Shown here in pieces: positions 14,634 to 21,170 of a stretch of DNA of 21,170 nucleotides; position 1 is the first letter of the stretch; each line of letters opens with the position of its first letter. A model generated the notes under the pieces. It was not told where the DNA came from. It searched no databases and saw nothing but the letters and a program-made list of their open reading frames with translations. The stretch is from an uncultured Bacteroidales bacterium (lineage in GTDB: Bacteria > Bacteroidota > Bacteroidia > Bacteroidales > UBA932): contig CAMFSN010000016.1 of NCBI GenBank assembly GCA_945983015.1, positions 1-21,170 of the forward strand, written 5' to 3'. The position numbers and the translations under genes are program-made.

Positions 14634-17068
14634 TATTTATTTCTTAATCTTTCCAATTCTTCCCTTGAACTACCATTGAGGGCCTTCCACTGCTCCAAAT
14701 CACGGGCACCCCTGAGGAAATCCTCCACTTTCATCCGTTTCTTTCCACTGAGTTGCAGGTCTTTGACAGATATGGCGCCATACTTAGCCGCTATGGCCAG
14801 ATAAGTCTTTCCGTCAGTGAGCACAGTGCCAGCTTCGAGTCCCTCCGGACAGGAGATAATCTCGGAAGAGTATATCTTCAGAGACACTGTCTTCTCCTCC
14901 CCTATCTGAATCTGAGTATAGGCGCAAGGATATGGGCTCAAGCCCCTTATCAAGTTATGTATCTGAAGGGCAGAATCCCTCCAGTCTATACTCTGAAGCT
15001 CAGCCGTGAGCTTAGGCGCAGGCTTAAGCACCTCGCTTCCCTGAACAAAACTCTTCTGGACTCGGGTCTCGACATTGCCTTCTATGATACCATCCACAGT
15101 CTGAAGCACCAGCTCTGTACCTATCTCCATAAGTTTGTCATGAATGCTTCCGGCATTATCCTCAGGATTGATTCTGCATTCCTGACGAAGTATGATTCCT
15201 CCGGTGTCTATGTTCTGGTCTATCATAAAGGTCGTGGCACCTGTCAGTTTCTCACCGTTGATGAGAGCCCAGTTGATAGGGGCAGCCCCCCTGTACTGAG
15301 GCAGCAGGGCGGCGTGCAGGTTAAAGGTCCCGAGCCTAGGCATCTTCCACACCTCTTCCGGAAGCATCCTGAAGGCCACCACCACGAAAATGTCAGCCTT
15401 GAGAGCCTTCAATTGGCCCAGGAATTCCGGATCCTTCAGCTTAAGTGGCTGAAGCACAGGAATGTTATGCTCCACGGCATACTTTTTCACCGCACTCTCG
15501 TTCACCTTCAAGCCCCTTCCGCTAGCTTTGTCAGCTACAGTCACGACTCCTACGACCTTATAGCCTTTCTTTACGAGGGCATCCAGCGGTGCCACTGCAA
15601 ATTCAGGCGTACCCATATATACTATTCTGGTCTTATAGAACAGACCTTTAATCTTAGAAAAAATGGTTCTGAATTTAATCTTCATACTGTCCATACTAAA
15701 TATTGAAGCATCGTGCACTGCCCTCCAAGACAGATAGATACCTATAGGGAAGAGCACAAGAGATGAAATGAAGCTGCCCCAAAAAGGCTGCACCGCACCA
15801 TCATTGGCCAGCTTGGTGCCACTGATGTCAATCACCCAGTACAGCACAAAGAAGAGCACTGAGATAATGGCGCTCGAACCCAGGCCGCCCTTCCCTATCA
15901 AAGCCCCCAGCGGCGCCCCGATAAAGAAGAGAATAAAACAGGCCAATGCTTGGGCAAAGCGCTTGAGTATCTCCACGGCAGTCCTGCGCTGATAGAAGTG
16001 ATCCACATAGTTCTCCGTGCTGAAACCAGTAATTTCCGACGCCATCTGATTAGCCTTGTCCCTGGCTTTCTCCAGGGAGGAAATTTTAGCTTTTCGGCTT
16101 TTCCACTTCAGGTAACTGTCTGACTCATAATAAGTCTTATGCAGCGAGGCGAAAGCCGTGTCCAACTGGGCCTTCTGGCTAAAGAAAGAACCCTTGCTCA
16201 AGGTCTCGAAGTGCCTCTGGTCTGCTCCTGAGGTCACAGTCCTTAGAGAATCGTGCTCGTGGGCCAGTGAATTCAGCTTGCGGGCCTTTATCTGATTACC
16301 GTAGCGGGCATCATCAGACTTCTCGAAGGCATAATTCGAAAGGGATATTACAAGTTCCTGCCGGTCAAAGGATATTCTTTGAAGCTGCCTTTCGGTCTCA
16401 GAGCCCTTTCGGCTGTTATCCTCCTGGTAATTCGTTCCGTTGTAGAGGGTGAAGATAAGGTAATCCTTGGCCTTGGAAAGCCGCATCGTAGCAGAATCGG
16501 CTACAGTCATAGAGATGTTTCCCTTTTTCTTCGTATGGTCGTAAACCATAACCGAATACATCATCCCCTCCTTATTCTGGTCCTCAACCCTTATCACATA
16601 ATCCTCTATTCCGTCGTAGAAAGTACCTGAAGGAATCTTAATCTCAGCCTTAGTCTTGCCAATGTCGTCACGAAGGGTGTAAATCTCATTGAAAGCCTTA
16701 GGCACCAGGTTGTTACCTATGAAGAAGGCGCCCACCGCGATAAAGGCGGAGACTATGGTAAGCGGAACCATCACCCTGACCAGGGACACTCCGCTCGCCT
16801 TGATGGCCATCAGCTCATTATTCTCTGTCATCTGGCCCAGAGTCATCATCGAGGAGAGCAGAGTTGCCAGCGGCAAAGCCATAGGCAGAATGGTACAGGC
16901 TCCCCACATCAGGAATTCCATAATGACCTTAAGACCGAGTCCCTTTCCTACCAGTTCGTCGATATAAAGCCACAGGAACTGAAGCACGAGGATAAACACG
17001 ACCACCATCAGCACCCCAACGAAGGGGCCGATGAAAGCCTTGAGTATGAACCTGTCCAGTCTCTTCAT
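14633..17068 (-). CDS. LptG-type LPS-export permease fused to methionyl-tRNA formyltransferase
   Basis: One uninterrupted 811-codon frame holds two normally separate proteins. Residues 1 to about 477 are an LptF/LptG (YjgP/YjgQ) permease: three N-terminal membrane helices (about 13-36, 55-77, 100-118), a periplasmic region with a helical insert (119-362) and three more helices (about 368-390, 398-415, 430-448). This subunit type works with LptB to extract LPS. Residues about 480-811 are Fmt, which formylates initiator Met-tRNA: RIVYMGTPEFA at 481-491, FNLHAALLPQYRGAAPINW at 582-600 and IDTGG at 620-624, with the catalytic Asn583, His585 and Asp621 retained, plus the C-terminal tRNA-binding domain. 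Six helices put both ends in the cytoplasm, so the fusion is topologically possible. No ATG, GTG or TTG fits a separate Fmt start nearer than Met462. It lies 24 bp after alaS. A real fusion, a sequencing error or internal initiation are the options. Confidence 0.88.
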   Translation of the reverse strand: MKRLDRFILKAFIGPFVGVLMVVVFILVLQFLWLYIDELVGKGLGLKVIMEFLMWGACTILPMALPLATLLSSMMTLGQMTENNELMAIKASGVSLVRVMVPLTIVSAFIAVGAFFIGNNLVPKAFNEIYTLRDDIGKTKAEIKIPSGTFYDGIEDYVIRVEDQNKEGMMYSVMVYDHTKKKGNISMTVADSATMRLSKAKDYLIFTLYNGTNYQEDNSRKGSETERQLQRISFDRQELVISLSNYAFEKSDDARYGNQIKARKLNSLAHEHDSLRTVTSGADQRHFETLSKGSFFSQKAQLDTAFASLHKTYYESDSYLKWKSRKAKISSLEKARDKANQMASEITGFSTENYVDHFYQRRTAVEILKRFAQALACFILFFIGAPLGALIGKGGLGSSAIISVLFFVLYWVIDISGTKLANDGAVQPFWGSFISSLVLFPIGIYLSWRAVHDASIFSMDSMKIKFRTIFSKIKGLFYKTRIVYMGTPEFAVAPLDALVKKGYKVVGVVTVADKASGRGLKVNESAVKKYAVEHNIPVLQPLKLKDPEFLGQLKALKADIFVVVAFRMLPEEVWKMPRLGTFNLHAALLPQYRGAAPINWALINGEKLTGATTFMIDQNIDTGGIILRQECRINPEDNAGSIHDKLMEIGTELVLQTVDGIIEGNVETRVQKSFVQGSEVLKPAPKLTAELQSIDWRDSALQIHNLIRGLSPYPCAYTQIQIGEEKTVSLKIYSSEIISCPEGLEAGTVLTDGKTYLAIAAKYGAISVKDLQLSGKKRMKVEDFLRGARDLEQWKALNGSSREELERLRNK

Positions 17069-17092
17069 AAAACAGACTATTCCCGTGAGATG

Positions 17093-19723
17093 CTAATTCA
17101 CTGCCAATTTTTTCAAACAATCCAATGCCTGTGCCAATCCTTCAAGGTTCTTTCCACCCGCAGTGGCGATTCCACTCTGTCCGCCACCGCCACCCTGAAT
17201 GAATTTGGCGGCTTCGCGGATATCCTTGCCCGCGTTCTTGCCTGCGGCCACCAGGTCTGCCGAATACATCAAGAGCAACTGCGGCTTACCCTCAAACTCA
17301 TAAGCTGCCACGATGGCAGTATTCTTCAACTCCTTCTGCAGCATCAGAGCGGCATCGCGTACGATGGAAGGGTCCCTTCCATCCTCAGGCAGATGCTTGA
17401 CCTCTATGAGTCCCACGCCGTTCACCTCCTTGGCCATAGAGGACAAAGCCTTGGCCAATTCTCCCACCTTCTGCTTTGCAAAAGCTTCAGCCTGCTTCTT
17501 GTAAGCGGCATTCTCGGTGATAAGTTTCTGTATGGCCCCTGCGAGGTCCGGAATATTATTAAAGAAAGAACGGGCAGTTCGCAGGGCCTCCTGAGCAGCC
17601 TCAGAATAGCGCTCGGCATCCACTCCGGTCACGGCTTCGATACGACGGACTCCGGCAGCGATGGCGCTCTCAGAGACTATCTGGAAATAACCGATGTTAC
17701 CGGTGGCGGAGGTATGACAGCCACCGCAAAGCTCGACGCTGTCCCCGAATTTTATCACCCTCACCCTGTCGCCATATTTCTCGCCGAAGAGAGCGATGGC
17801 TCCCATCTGCTGAGCCTGCTCCATAGTGGCATCCTTATGTTCTTCACGAGGATAGTTCTCCCTGATGAGCTCGTTCACGCGGTGTTCCACCTGACGAATC
17901 TGATCCTGAGAGAGTTTCTCGAAATGAGAGAAGTCAAAACGGAGATAACTCTCACATACATAAGAACCTTTCTGCTCCACGTGTGTTCCGAGCACTTCAC
18001 GAAGCACCTGGTCGAGAAGGTGGGTGCAGGAGTGATTATTCTCAATCCTTCTTCTGCGGGCGGCATCCACTACCAGAGTGAAATCACCCTCACAGTTCTG
18101 TGGAAGGCTCTTTGCCACGTGAATGGTGAGATTATTCTCCTTAACTGTATCCAGAATCTCTATCTTTTCTCCATCAGCAGAGATGATGTAGCCGGTATCG
18201 CCCACTTCACCACCCATCTCTCCGTAGAAAGGAGTGCGGTCGAAGACGAGCTGCAGGCTCTGACGGTTCTTCTGAACCACTGTGCGGTGCTTAAGGAGCT
18301 TGGCCCCTTCCACACAAGTCTGGTCATAACCCACGAAGCGGCTCTCTCCCTCGTGGAACTCGGTCCAATCCCCAAATTCGTTCGAAGTGGCATTGCGGGC
18401 ACGCTCCTTCTGCTTTTGAAGCTCAGCCTGGAAGCCCTCCAGATCGACCTTAAAGCCGTTCTCCGAAGCTATCAGCTCGGTAAGGTCTATAGGGAAGCCG
18501 AAGGTGTCGTAGAGCACGAAGGCATCGACTCCGCTGATGGTCTTGCTGTCACGAGACTTGGCCATGTACTCATCCAGAAGTTTGATACCCCTGTCCAGAG
18601 TACGCAGGAAAGCCAATTCTTCCTCTCTTATCACGGACTCTATGAGTTTTTGCTGACTGACAAGCTCCGGATAGGCCTCGCCCATATCAGAGATGAGCTG
18701 AGGGAGCAGGCGGCAAAGGAATGGTTCGGTGAAACCCAGGAAAGTATAGCCGTAGCGCACGGCGCGACGAAGTATCCTTCGGATAACGTAGCCGGCCTTG
18801 ACATTGGAAGGGAGTTGGCCGTCAGCGATAGAGAAAGCGATGGCGCGGATATGGTCGGCGATGACACGCATGGCCACATCACACTTGGCATTCTCTCCGT
18901 AAGGGTGACCGCTGAGCTCACCGATTTTAGCAAGCATGCCGGTGAAAACGTCGGAATCGTAGTTGCTGTTCTTCCCCTGAAGCACGGCACAGAGGCGTTC
19001 GAAGCCCATTCCTGTGTCTATGTTCTTCGCCGGAAGACTCTCCAGATGACCGTCGGCCATACGCATATACTGCATAAACACGATATTCCAGATCTCGATG
19101 ACGTGAGGGTCGGATTTGTTCACCAGATCCCTTCCGAGAATGCCTGAAGCCTTCTCTTCCGCAGTTCGGATATCTATATGAATCTCGGAGCAAGGACCGC
19201 AAGGTCCGGTATCTCCCATCTCCCAGAAATTGTCGTGCTTGTTACCCAGAAGTATGTGATCTTCAGGCAGATGCTTAAGCCAAGCCTGACGGGCTTCCTC
19301 ATCCAGGGAAGTTCCGTCTTCAGCGCTTCCCTCGAAGACTGTGGCATAGAGCAGGGTCTTGTCTATCTTATACACCTCTGTGAGCAGTTCCCAGGCCCAG
19401 TCTATGGCTTCAGTCTTAAAATAATCCCCGAAGCTCCAGTTTCCCAGCATCTCGAACATAGTGTGATGGTAGGTGTCGTGTCCCACCTCCTCGAGGTCAT
19501 TGTGCTTACCGCTCACACGAAGGCATTTCTGACTGTCCGCCGCTCTCTTATAAGGGGCTTTGGTATTCCCCAGGAATATATCTTTAAACTGGTTCATACC
19601 AGCATTAGTAAACATTAGGGTAGGGTCACCTTTAACCACCATAGGTGCCGAAGGCACGATGGTGTGACCTTTTGAAGCATAAAAATCCAAAAATTTCTGT
19701 CGGATTTCCTTAGATGTCATCAT
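17093..19723 (-). CDS. alaS: Alanyl-tRNA synthetase
   Basis: Charges tRNA-Ala with alanine and edits mischarged Ser and Gly. At 876 residues it is full length and collinear with the E. coli enzyme. The class II catalytic core occupies about 1-250 (GDPTLMFTNAGMNQFKDIF near 32-50, then the HHTMFEMLGNWSFGDYF region). The editing domain carries the zinc site His564, His568, Cys666 and His670. The C-terminal oligomerisation/DHHA1 domain ends with GGGGGQSGIATAGGK at about 844-858. The first two codons are both ATG, so the start is uncertain by one codon. It is the first gene of a series that continues with lptG-fmt 24 bp downstream. A -7 box lies about 73 bp upstream. Confidence 0.97.
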   Translation of the reverse strand: MMTSKEIRQKFLDFYASKGHTIVPSAPMVVKGDPTLMFTNAGMNQFKDIFLGNTKAPYKRAADSQKCLRVSGKHNDLEEVGHDTYHHTMFEMLGNWSFGDYFKTEAIDWAWELLTEVYKIDKTLLYATVFEGSAEDGTSLDEEARQAWLKHLPEDHILLGNKHDNFWEMGDTGPCGPCSEIHIDIRTAEEKASGILGRDLVNKSDPHVIEIWNIVFMQYMRMADGHLESLPAKNIDTGMGFERLCAVLQGKNSNYDSDVFTGMLAKIGELSGHPYGENAKCDVAMRVIADHIRAIAFSIADGQLPSNVKAGYVIRRILRRAVRYGYTFLGFTEPFLCRLLPQLISDMGEAYPELVSQQKLIESVIREEELAFLRTLDRGIKLLDEYMAKSRDSKTISGVDAFVLYDTFGFPIDLTELIASENGFKVDLEGFQAELQKQKERARNATSNEFGDWTEFHEGESRFVGYDQTCVEGAKLLKHRTVVQKNRQSLQLVFDRTPFYGEMGGEVGDTGYIISADGEKIEILDTVKENNLTIHVAKSLPQNCEGDFTLVVDAARRRRIENNHSCTHLLDQVLREVLGTHVEQKGSYVCESYLRFDFSHFEKLSQDQIRQVEHRVNELIRENYPREEHKDATMEQAQQMGAIALFGEKYGDRVRVIKFGDSVELCGGCHTSATGNIGYFQIVSESAIAAGVRRIEAVTGVDAERYSEAAQEALRTARSFFNNIPDLAGAIQKLITENAAYKKQAEAFAKQKVGELAKALSSMAKEVNGVGLIEVKHLPEDGRDPSIVRDAALMLQKELKNTAIVAAYEFEGKPQLLLMYSADLVAAGKNAGKDIREAAKFIQGGGGGQSGIATAGGKNLEGLAQALDCLKKLAVN

Positions 19724-19796
19724 ATCAACTCAAGTTTCACAAGTAACTAATAATATGTTATTCTGAGCCTTTTGCACACTTTAAGGCATAATCGCG

Positions 19797-19804
19797 CAAA
19801 GATA
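19797..19804 (-). promoter_or_regulatory. Bacteroidota-type -7 box for alaS
   Basis: On the minus strand this reads TATCTTTG, an exact TAnnTTTG match. No good TTTG -33 element is visible at the usual 19-21 bp. It is about 73 bp from the alaS start and faces away from the SIMPL gene, whose own promoter I could not find. Confidence 0.55.
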
Positions 19805-19810
19805 GCAAAT

Positions 19811-19841
19811 AATTGGCAGATTTCCGAGAGGGAATTGGCAG
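19811..19841. repeat. Short direct repeat in the alaS/SIMPL intergenic gap
   Basis: AATTGGCAG occurs at 19811-19819 and again at 19833-19841, a spacing of 22 bp (about two helical turns). It lies just upstream of the alaS -7 box on that strand and in the leader region of the plus-strand gene. Such spacing could suit an operator, but a chance repeat of this size is also possible. Confidence 0.3.
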
Positions 19842-19881
19842 GATTATTGCCTATGAAAATTGGGAGATTAAACACATAGTT

Positions 19882-20592
19882 ATGGAGAAGAAAAACTTAC
19901 TTGCAGCATTGGCCTTGAGTGTGGCCATTATTTTTTGTGGGGCTATGCTTCCACTTGCCGTCAAATCTTTTCGTTCCTTCGACAGGACGGTTAGCGTAAA
20001 GGGTCTATGCGAAAGGGAGGTGGCAGCAGACAAGGTTATCTGGCCGATTTGTTTCAAAAACGTGAATGACGACCTGGGTCAGCTTACTGCACAGATGGAC
20101 AAGGATAAGAAGATTATACTGGATTTTCTGAAAAAAGAAGGCATAGGCGAGGGAGAGATTACTGTCAATGCTCCCTTTATCTCCGATAAATTTGCCTCAA
20201 CTTACGGAATGGATAGAAAATACCGCTATATCAGCAAAAGTGTGATTACCGTATGCTCCCAGCAGGTGGACAAAGTGACGGAGTTGAGTTCGAAGATATC
20301 GGAGCTGTTGAAAATGGGCATTCTGATAGGTGGAGAGAACGAATGGGATACTGCAAACCAGCCTCGCTACGAGTTTGAAGGCCTGAACGATATCAAGCCG
20401 GAGATGATTCAGCAGGCGACTGCCAATGCCCGTGTGGCTGCGGAGCAATTCGCCCAGGACTCCGGCAGCAAGATTGGCAAGATAAAAAGCGCCTCCCAAG
20501 GGACTTTTTCTATCAGCGACAGGGATTCCAATACCCCTCAGATTAAAAAAGTAAGGGTGGTCAGTTCGATAACTTACTGTCTGGACGAATAA
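19882..20592 (+). CDS. SIMPL-domain protein, membrane-anchored
   Basis: A 236-residue protein of the SIMPL (DUF541, Oxidative_stress_defence/YggE-like) family. I start it at the ATG at 19882 (MEKKNLLAAL); the frame is open 69 bp further up but only with a TTG start. An N-terminal hydrophobic segment at about 7-27 acts as signal or anchor and puts the rest outside the cytoplasm. The SIMPL fold begins with RTVSVKGLCEREVAADKVIW, the typical G-x-x-E-x-x-V-x-A-D-x pattern, and ends near 230. Function is poorly known in the family; links to oxidative stress in YggE may not apply. It is a single-gene unit, divergent from alaS, followed by a small hairpin. Confidence 0.85.
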   Translation: MEKKNLLAALALSVAIIFCGAMLPLAVKSFRSFDRTVSVKGLCEREVAADKVIWPICFKNVNDDLGQLTAQMDKDKKIILDFLKKEGIGEGEITVNAPFISDKFASTYGMDRKYRYISKSVITVCSQQVDKVTELSSKISELLKMGILIGGENEWDTANQPRYEFEGLNDIKPEMIQQATANARVAAEQFAQDSGSKIGKIKSASQGTFSISDRDSNTPQIKKVRVVSSITYCLDE

Positions 20593-20597
20593 TTTTT

Positions 20598-20605
20598 TAT
20601 CTTTG
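20598..20605 (+). promoter_or_regulatory. Bacteroidota-type -7 box downstream of the SIMPL gene
   Basis: TATCTTTG matches TAnnTTTG exactly and sits just after the SIMPL stop codon. No clear TTTG -33 element is seen 19-21 bp upstream. Immediately downstream, 20604-20622 can form an 8-bp stem with a 3-nt loop (TGCGGAAA / TTTCCGCA), and then the signal-peptide remnant begins. The promoter makes little sense for the SIMPL gene and fits a lost downstream gene. Confidence 0.45.
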
Positions 20606-20624
20606 CGGAAAGATTTTCCGCAGA

Positions 20625-20723
20625 ATTGTTAAGCAACTTAGCATTCTGGCGGGCAGTTTGATGATACTGTCCGCTTTTTCTTTGTCCGCTCAAGAGTATA
20701 AGAATCCTAAGATTTGTAATTAA
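20625..20723 (+). pseudogene. Possible remnant of an exported-protein gene (signal peptide only)
   Basis: Read from ATT at 20625 the frame gives I-V-K-Q-L, then SILAGSLMILSAFSLSAQ, then EYKNPKICN and a TAA stop at 20721-20723. This is a textbook signal peptide: a basic residue, a hydrophobic core, and S-A-Q as a likely signal peptidase I site. Then it ends after nine residues. The start codon is ATT rather than ATG; the only ATG in frame (20661) is in the middle of the hydrophobic core. With a promoter 20 bp upstream and a terminator hairpin about 70 bp downstream, I read it as the leftover 5' end of a gene whose body was lost. A real tiny peptide is less likely. Confidence 0.4.
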
Positions 20724-20790
20724 CTTTTTCGACCACTTTAAATACTTTTATTTCAACACTTTAAGTTACAAAAAAGTGATCAAAAAAGCA

Positions 20791-20823
20791 AGGGTAATTC
20801 ATTGATTTTCAATGAATTACCCT
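20791..20823. terminator. Strong hairpin, probable bidirectional intrinsic terminator
   Basis: AGGGTAATTCATTG (20791-20804) and CAATGAATTACCCT (20810-20823) form a perfect 14-bp stem with a 5-nt loop. On the plus strand it is followed by ATTATTTTAGC. On the minus strand it is followed by TGCTTTTTTGATC, a better T tract. It could end transcription coming from the SIMPL/remnant side and from the repeat side. Confidence 0.75.
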
Positions 20824-20854
20824 ATTATTTTAGCACAAAATTTGACGAAGAACC

Positions 20855-20981
20855 AGCAAATCGGGGTTTTTACTTACCGATGGTGTCTGTGAGATAGGTT
20901 TGGTGAGCAAATCGGGGTTTTTACTCACCGCAGGGCTCTGGGAGATAGGTTCCGTGAGCAAATCGGGGTTTTTACTCACGG
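20855..20981. repeat. Three tandem copies of a 51-bp repeat with a REP-like hairpin core
   Basis: AGCAAATCGGGGTTTTTACT starts at 20855, 20906 and 20957, an exact 51-bp period. The 25-bp cores are nearly identical. The 26-bp pieces between them also resemble each other (both contain GAGATAGGTT). In copies 2 and 3 the core is flanked by an inverted repeat: GGTGAG with CTCACC (20902-20907 and 20924-20929), and CCGTGAG with CTCACGG (20952-20958 and 20975-20981). Copy 1 lacks this stem. Confidence 0.85.
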
Positions 20982-21069
20982 GAGATAAGTTCATAATCCA
21001 TAAGATAGACAATTCTGGCACTTCGGGAGAGCAGGATGAAGGGAATTGGCCGTTATAAAAGAAAAATTT

Positions 21070-21100
21070 TTTGCATTTGTGAAAATTATATCTAAATTTG
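21070..21100 (+). promoter_or_regulatory. Promoter of the tRNA-Ser gene (TTTG-N19-TAAATTTG)
   Basis: TTTG at 21070-21073, a 19-bp spacer, and TAAATTTG at 21093-21100 match both Bacteroidota promoter elements at standard spacing. This is the best promoter in the window. The tRNA begins 16 bp after the -7 box, so transcription should start just ahead of the 5' end of the mature RNA. Confidence 0.8.
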
Positions 21101-21116
21101 CAATCCTTTTTGAGGA

Positions 21117-21170
21117 GGAGAGGTGGTAGAGTGGTCGATTACGGCAGTCTTGAAAACTGTTGAACTGAAA
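21117..21170 (+). tRNA. tRNA-Ser (anticodon UGA), cut off by the window end
   Basis: The 5' part of a tRNA gene starts with GGAGAGG (acceptor strand, 21117-21123), then TG and a D arm containing GTAGAGTGG. The anticodon stem GCAGT (21144-21148) and ACTGT (21156-21160) enclose the loop CTTGAAA, so the anticodon is TGA at 21151-21153, reading UCN serine codons. The sequence runs on into TGAACTGAAA, the start of the long variable arm expected of tRNA-Ser. The variable arm, T arm and 3' acceptor strand lie beyond the window. Confidence 0.9.

Larger units (their letters stand above)
20724..21069. other. Right-edge intergenic region
   Basis: No convincing gene is seen. From 20724 to 20790 the DNA is A+T rich, with CACTTTAA occurring twice and a long imperfect inverted pair (GACCACTTT near 20731 and AAAGTGATC near 20773). 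It is followed by a perfect hairpin (20791-20823), three copies of a 51-bp repeat (20855-20981), and about 90 bp without visible features up to the tRNA promoter. A 63-codon minus-strand frame (20830-21021, GTG start) runs through the repeats and is discussed as a finding. Confidence 0.6.

Noticed and set aside
14753..15706. 317-codon plus-strand frame opposite the Fmt part
   Set aside because: The opposite strand carries all Fmt motifs in order; the plus-strand translation looks random.
17090..19147. 685-codon plus-strand frame opposite alaS
   Set aside because: It is antisense to a full-length, motif-complete alaS. Its length is explained by codon bias in the real gene, and the translation has no recognisable domain.
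20604..20622. Hairpin after the SIMPL gene as its terminator
   Set aside because: The stem (8 bp, 3-nt loop) is not followed by a T tract on the plus strand and it overlaps a promoter-like box, so terminator function is doubtful.
20855..20981. CRISPR array (25-bp repeats with 26-bp spacers)
   Set aside because: The intervening pieces are similar to each other (both share GAGATAGGTT and more), there are only three units, the core has a fixed 51-bp tandem period and no cas gene is nearby. It is a tandem repeat, not repeats with unique spacers.
21076..21079. TTTG as -33 element of the tRNA promoter
   Set aside because: It is only 13 bp from the -7 box; the TTTG at 21070-21073 has the standard 19-bp spacing.

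Overview
The window looks like chromosomal DNA from a member of the Bacteroidota, most likely order Bacteroidales. Three things point there: promoters of the TTTG / TAnnTTTG type in front of several transcription units, the gene set (RseC-like protein plus rnfBCDGEA, a DUF21/CBS protein, a lipoprotein DNA/RNA endonuclease), and tightly packed operons with TAATG and ATGA stop/start overlaps. I cannot name a genus from this sequence. Nearly all of it is housekeeping or energy-metabolism DNA; only the two window edges look accessory.

Layout. Positions 1-374 hold no convincing gene but contain repeat-like sequence and the intrinsic terminator of fba. fba (class II fructose-bisphosphate aldolase, minus strand) is divergent from gmk-nadD (plus strand), with a promoter in each direction between them. 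nadD converges on a long minus-strand series of genes with only 2 bp between the stop codons.

Read in transcription order from a promoter near 12350, that series is a C4 zinc-ribbon coiled-coil protein, dnaB, an RseC-like protein, rnfB, rnfC, rnfD, rnfG, rnfE, rnfA, a lipoprotein DNA/RNA endonuclease, and a DUF21/CBS membrane protein. A second minus-strand series starts from a promoter near 19800: alaS, an lptG-fmt fusion, two M23 peptidases and a small MerR-type regulator. On the plus strand at the right edge come a membrane-anchored SIMPL-domain protein, a promoter followed by what looks like a lone signal-peptide remnant, a strong hairpin terminator, three copies of a 51-bp repeat, and the start of a tRNA-Ser(UGA) gene with its own promoter.

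How the genes fit together. The Rnf block encodes all six subunits of a ferredoxin:NAD+ oxidoreductase ion pump, with the expected flavinylation sites in RnfD and RnfG, Fe-S motifs in RnfB and RnfC, and paired cysteines in RnfA and RnfE. The alaS series mixes translation (AlaRS, initiator-tRNA formylation) with envelope building (LPS export permease, peptidoglycan hydrolase-type proteins).

The most notable points are an uninterrupted 811-codon reading frame joining an LPS-export permease (LptG type) to methionyl-tRNA formyltransferase with almost no linker, and a small REP-like hairpin repeat at the right edge whose stem is kept by compensatory changes and whose core motif recurs at the left edge of the window.
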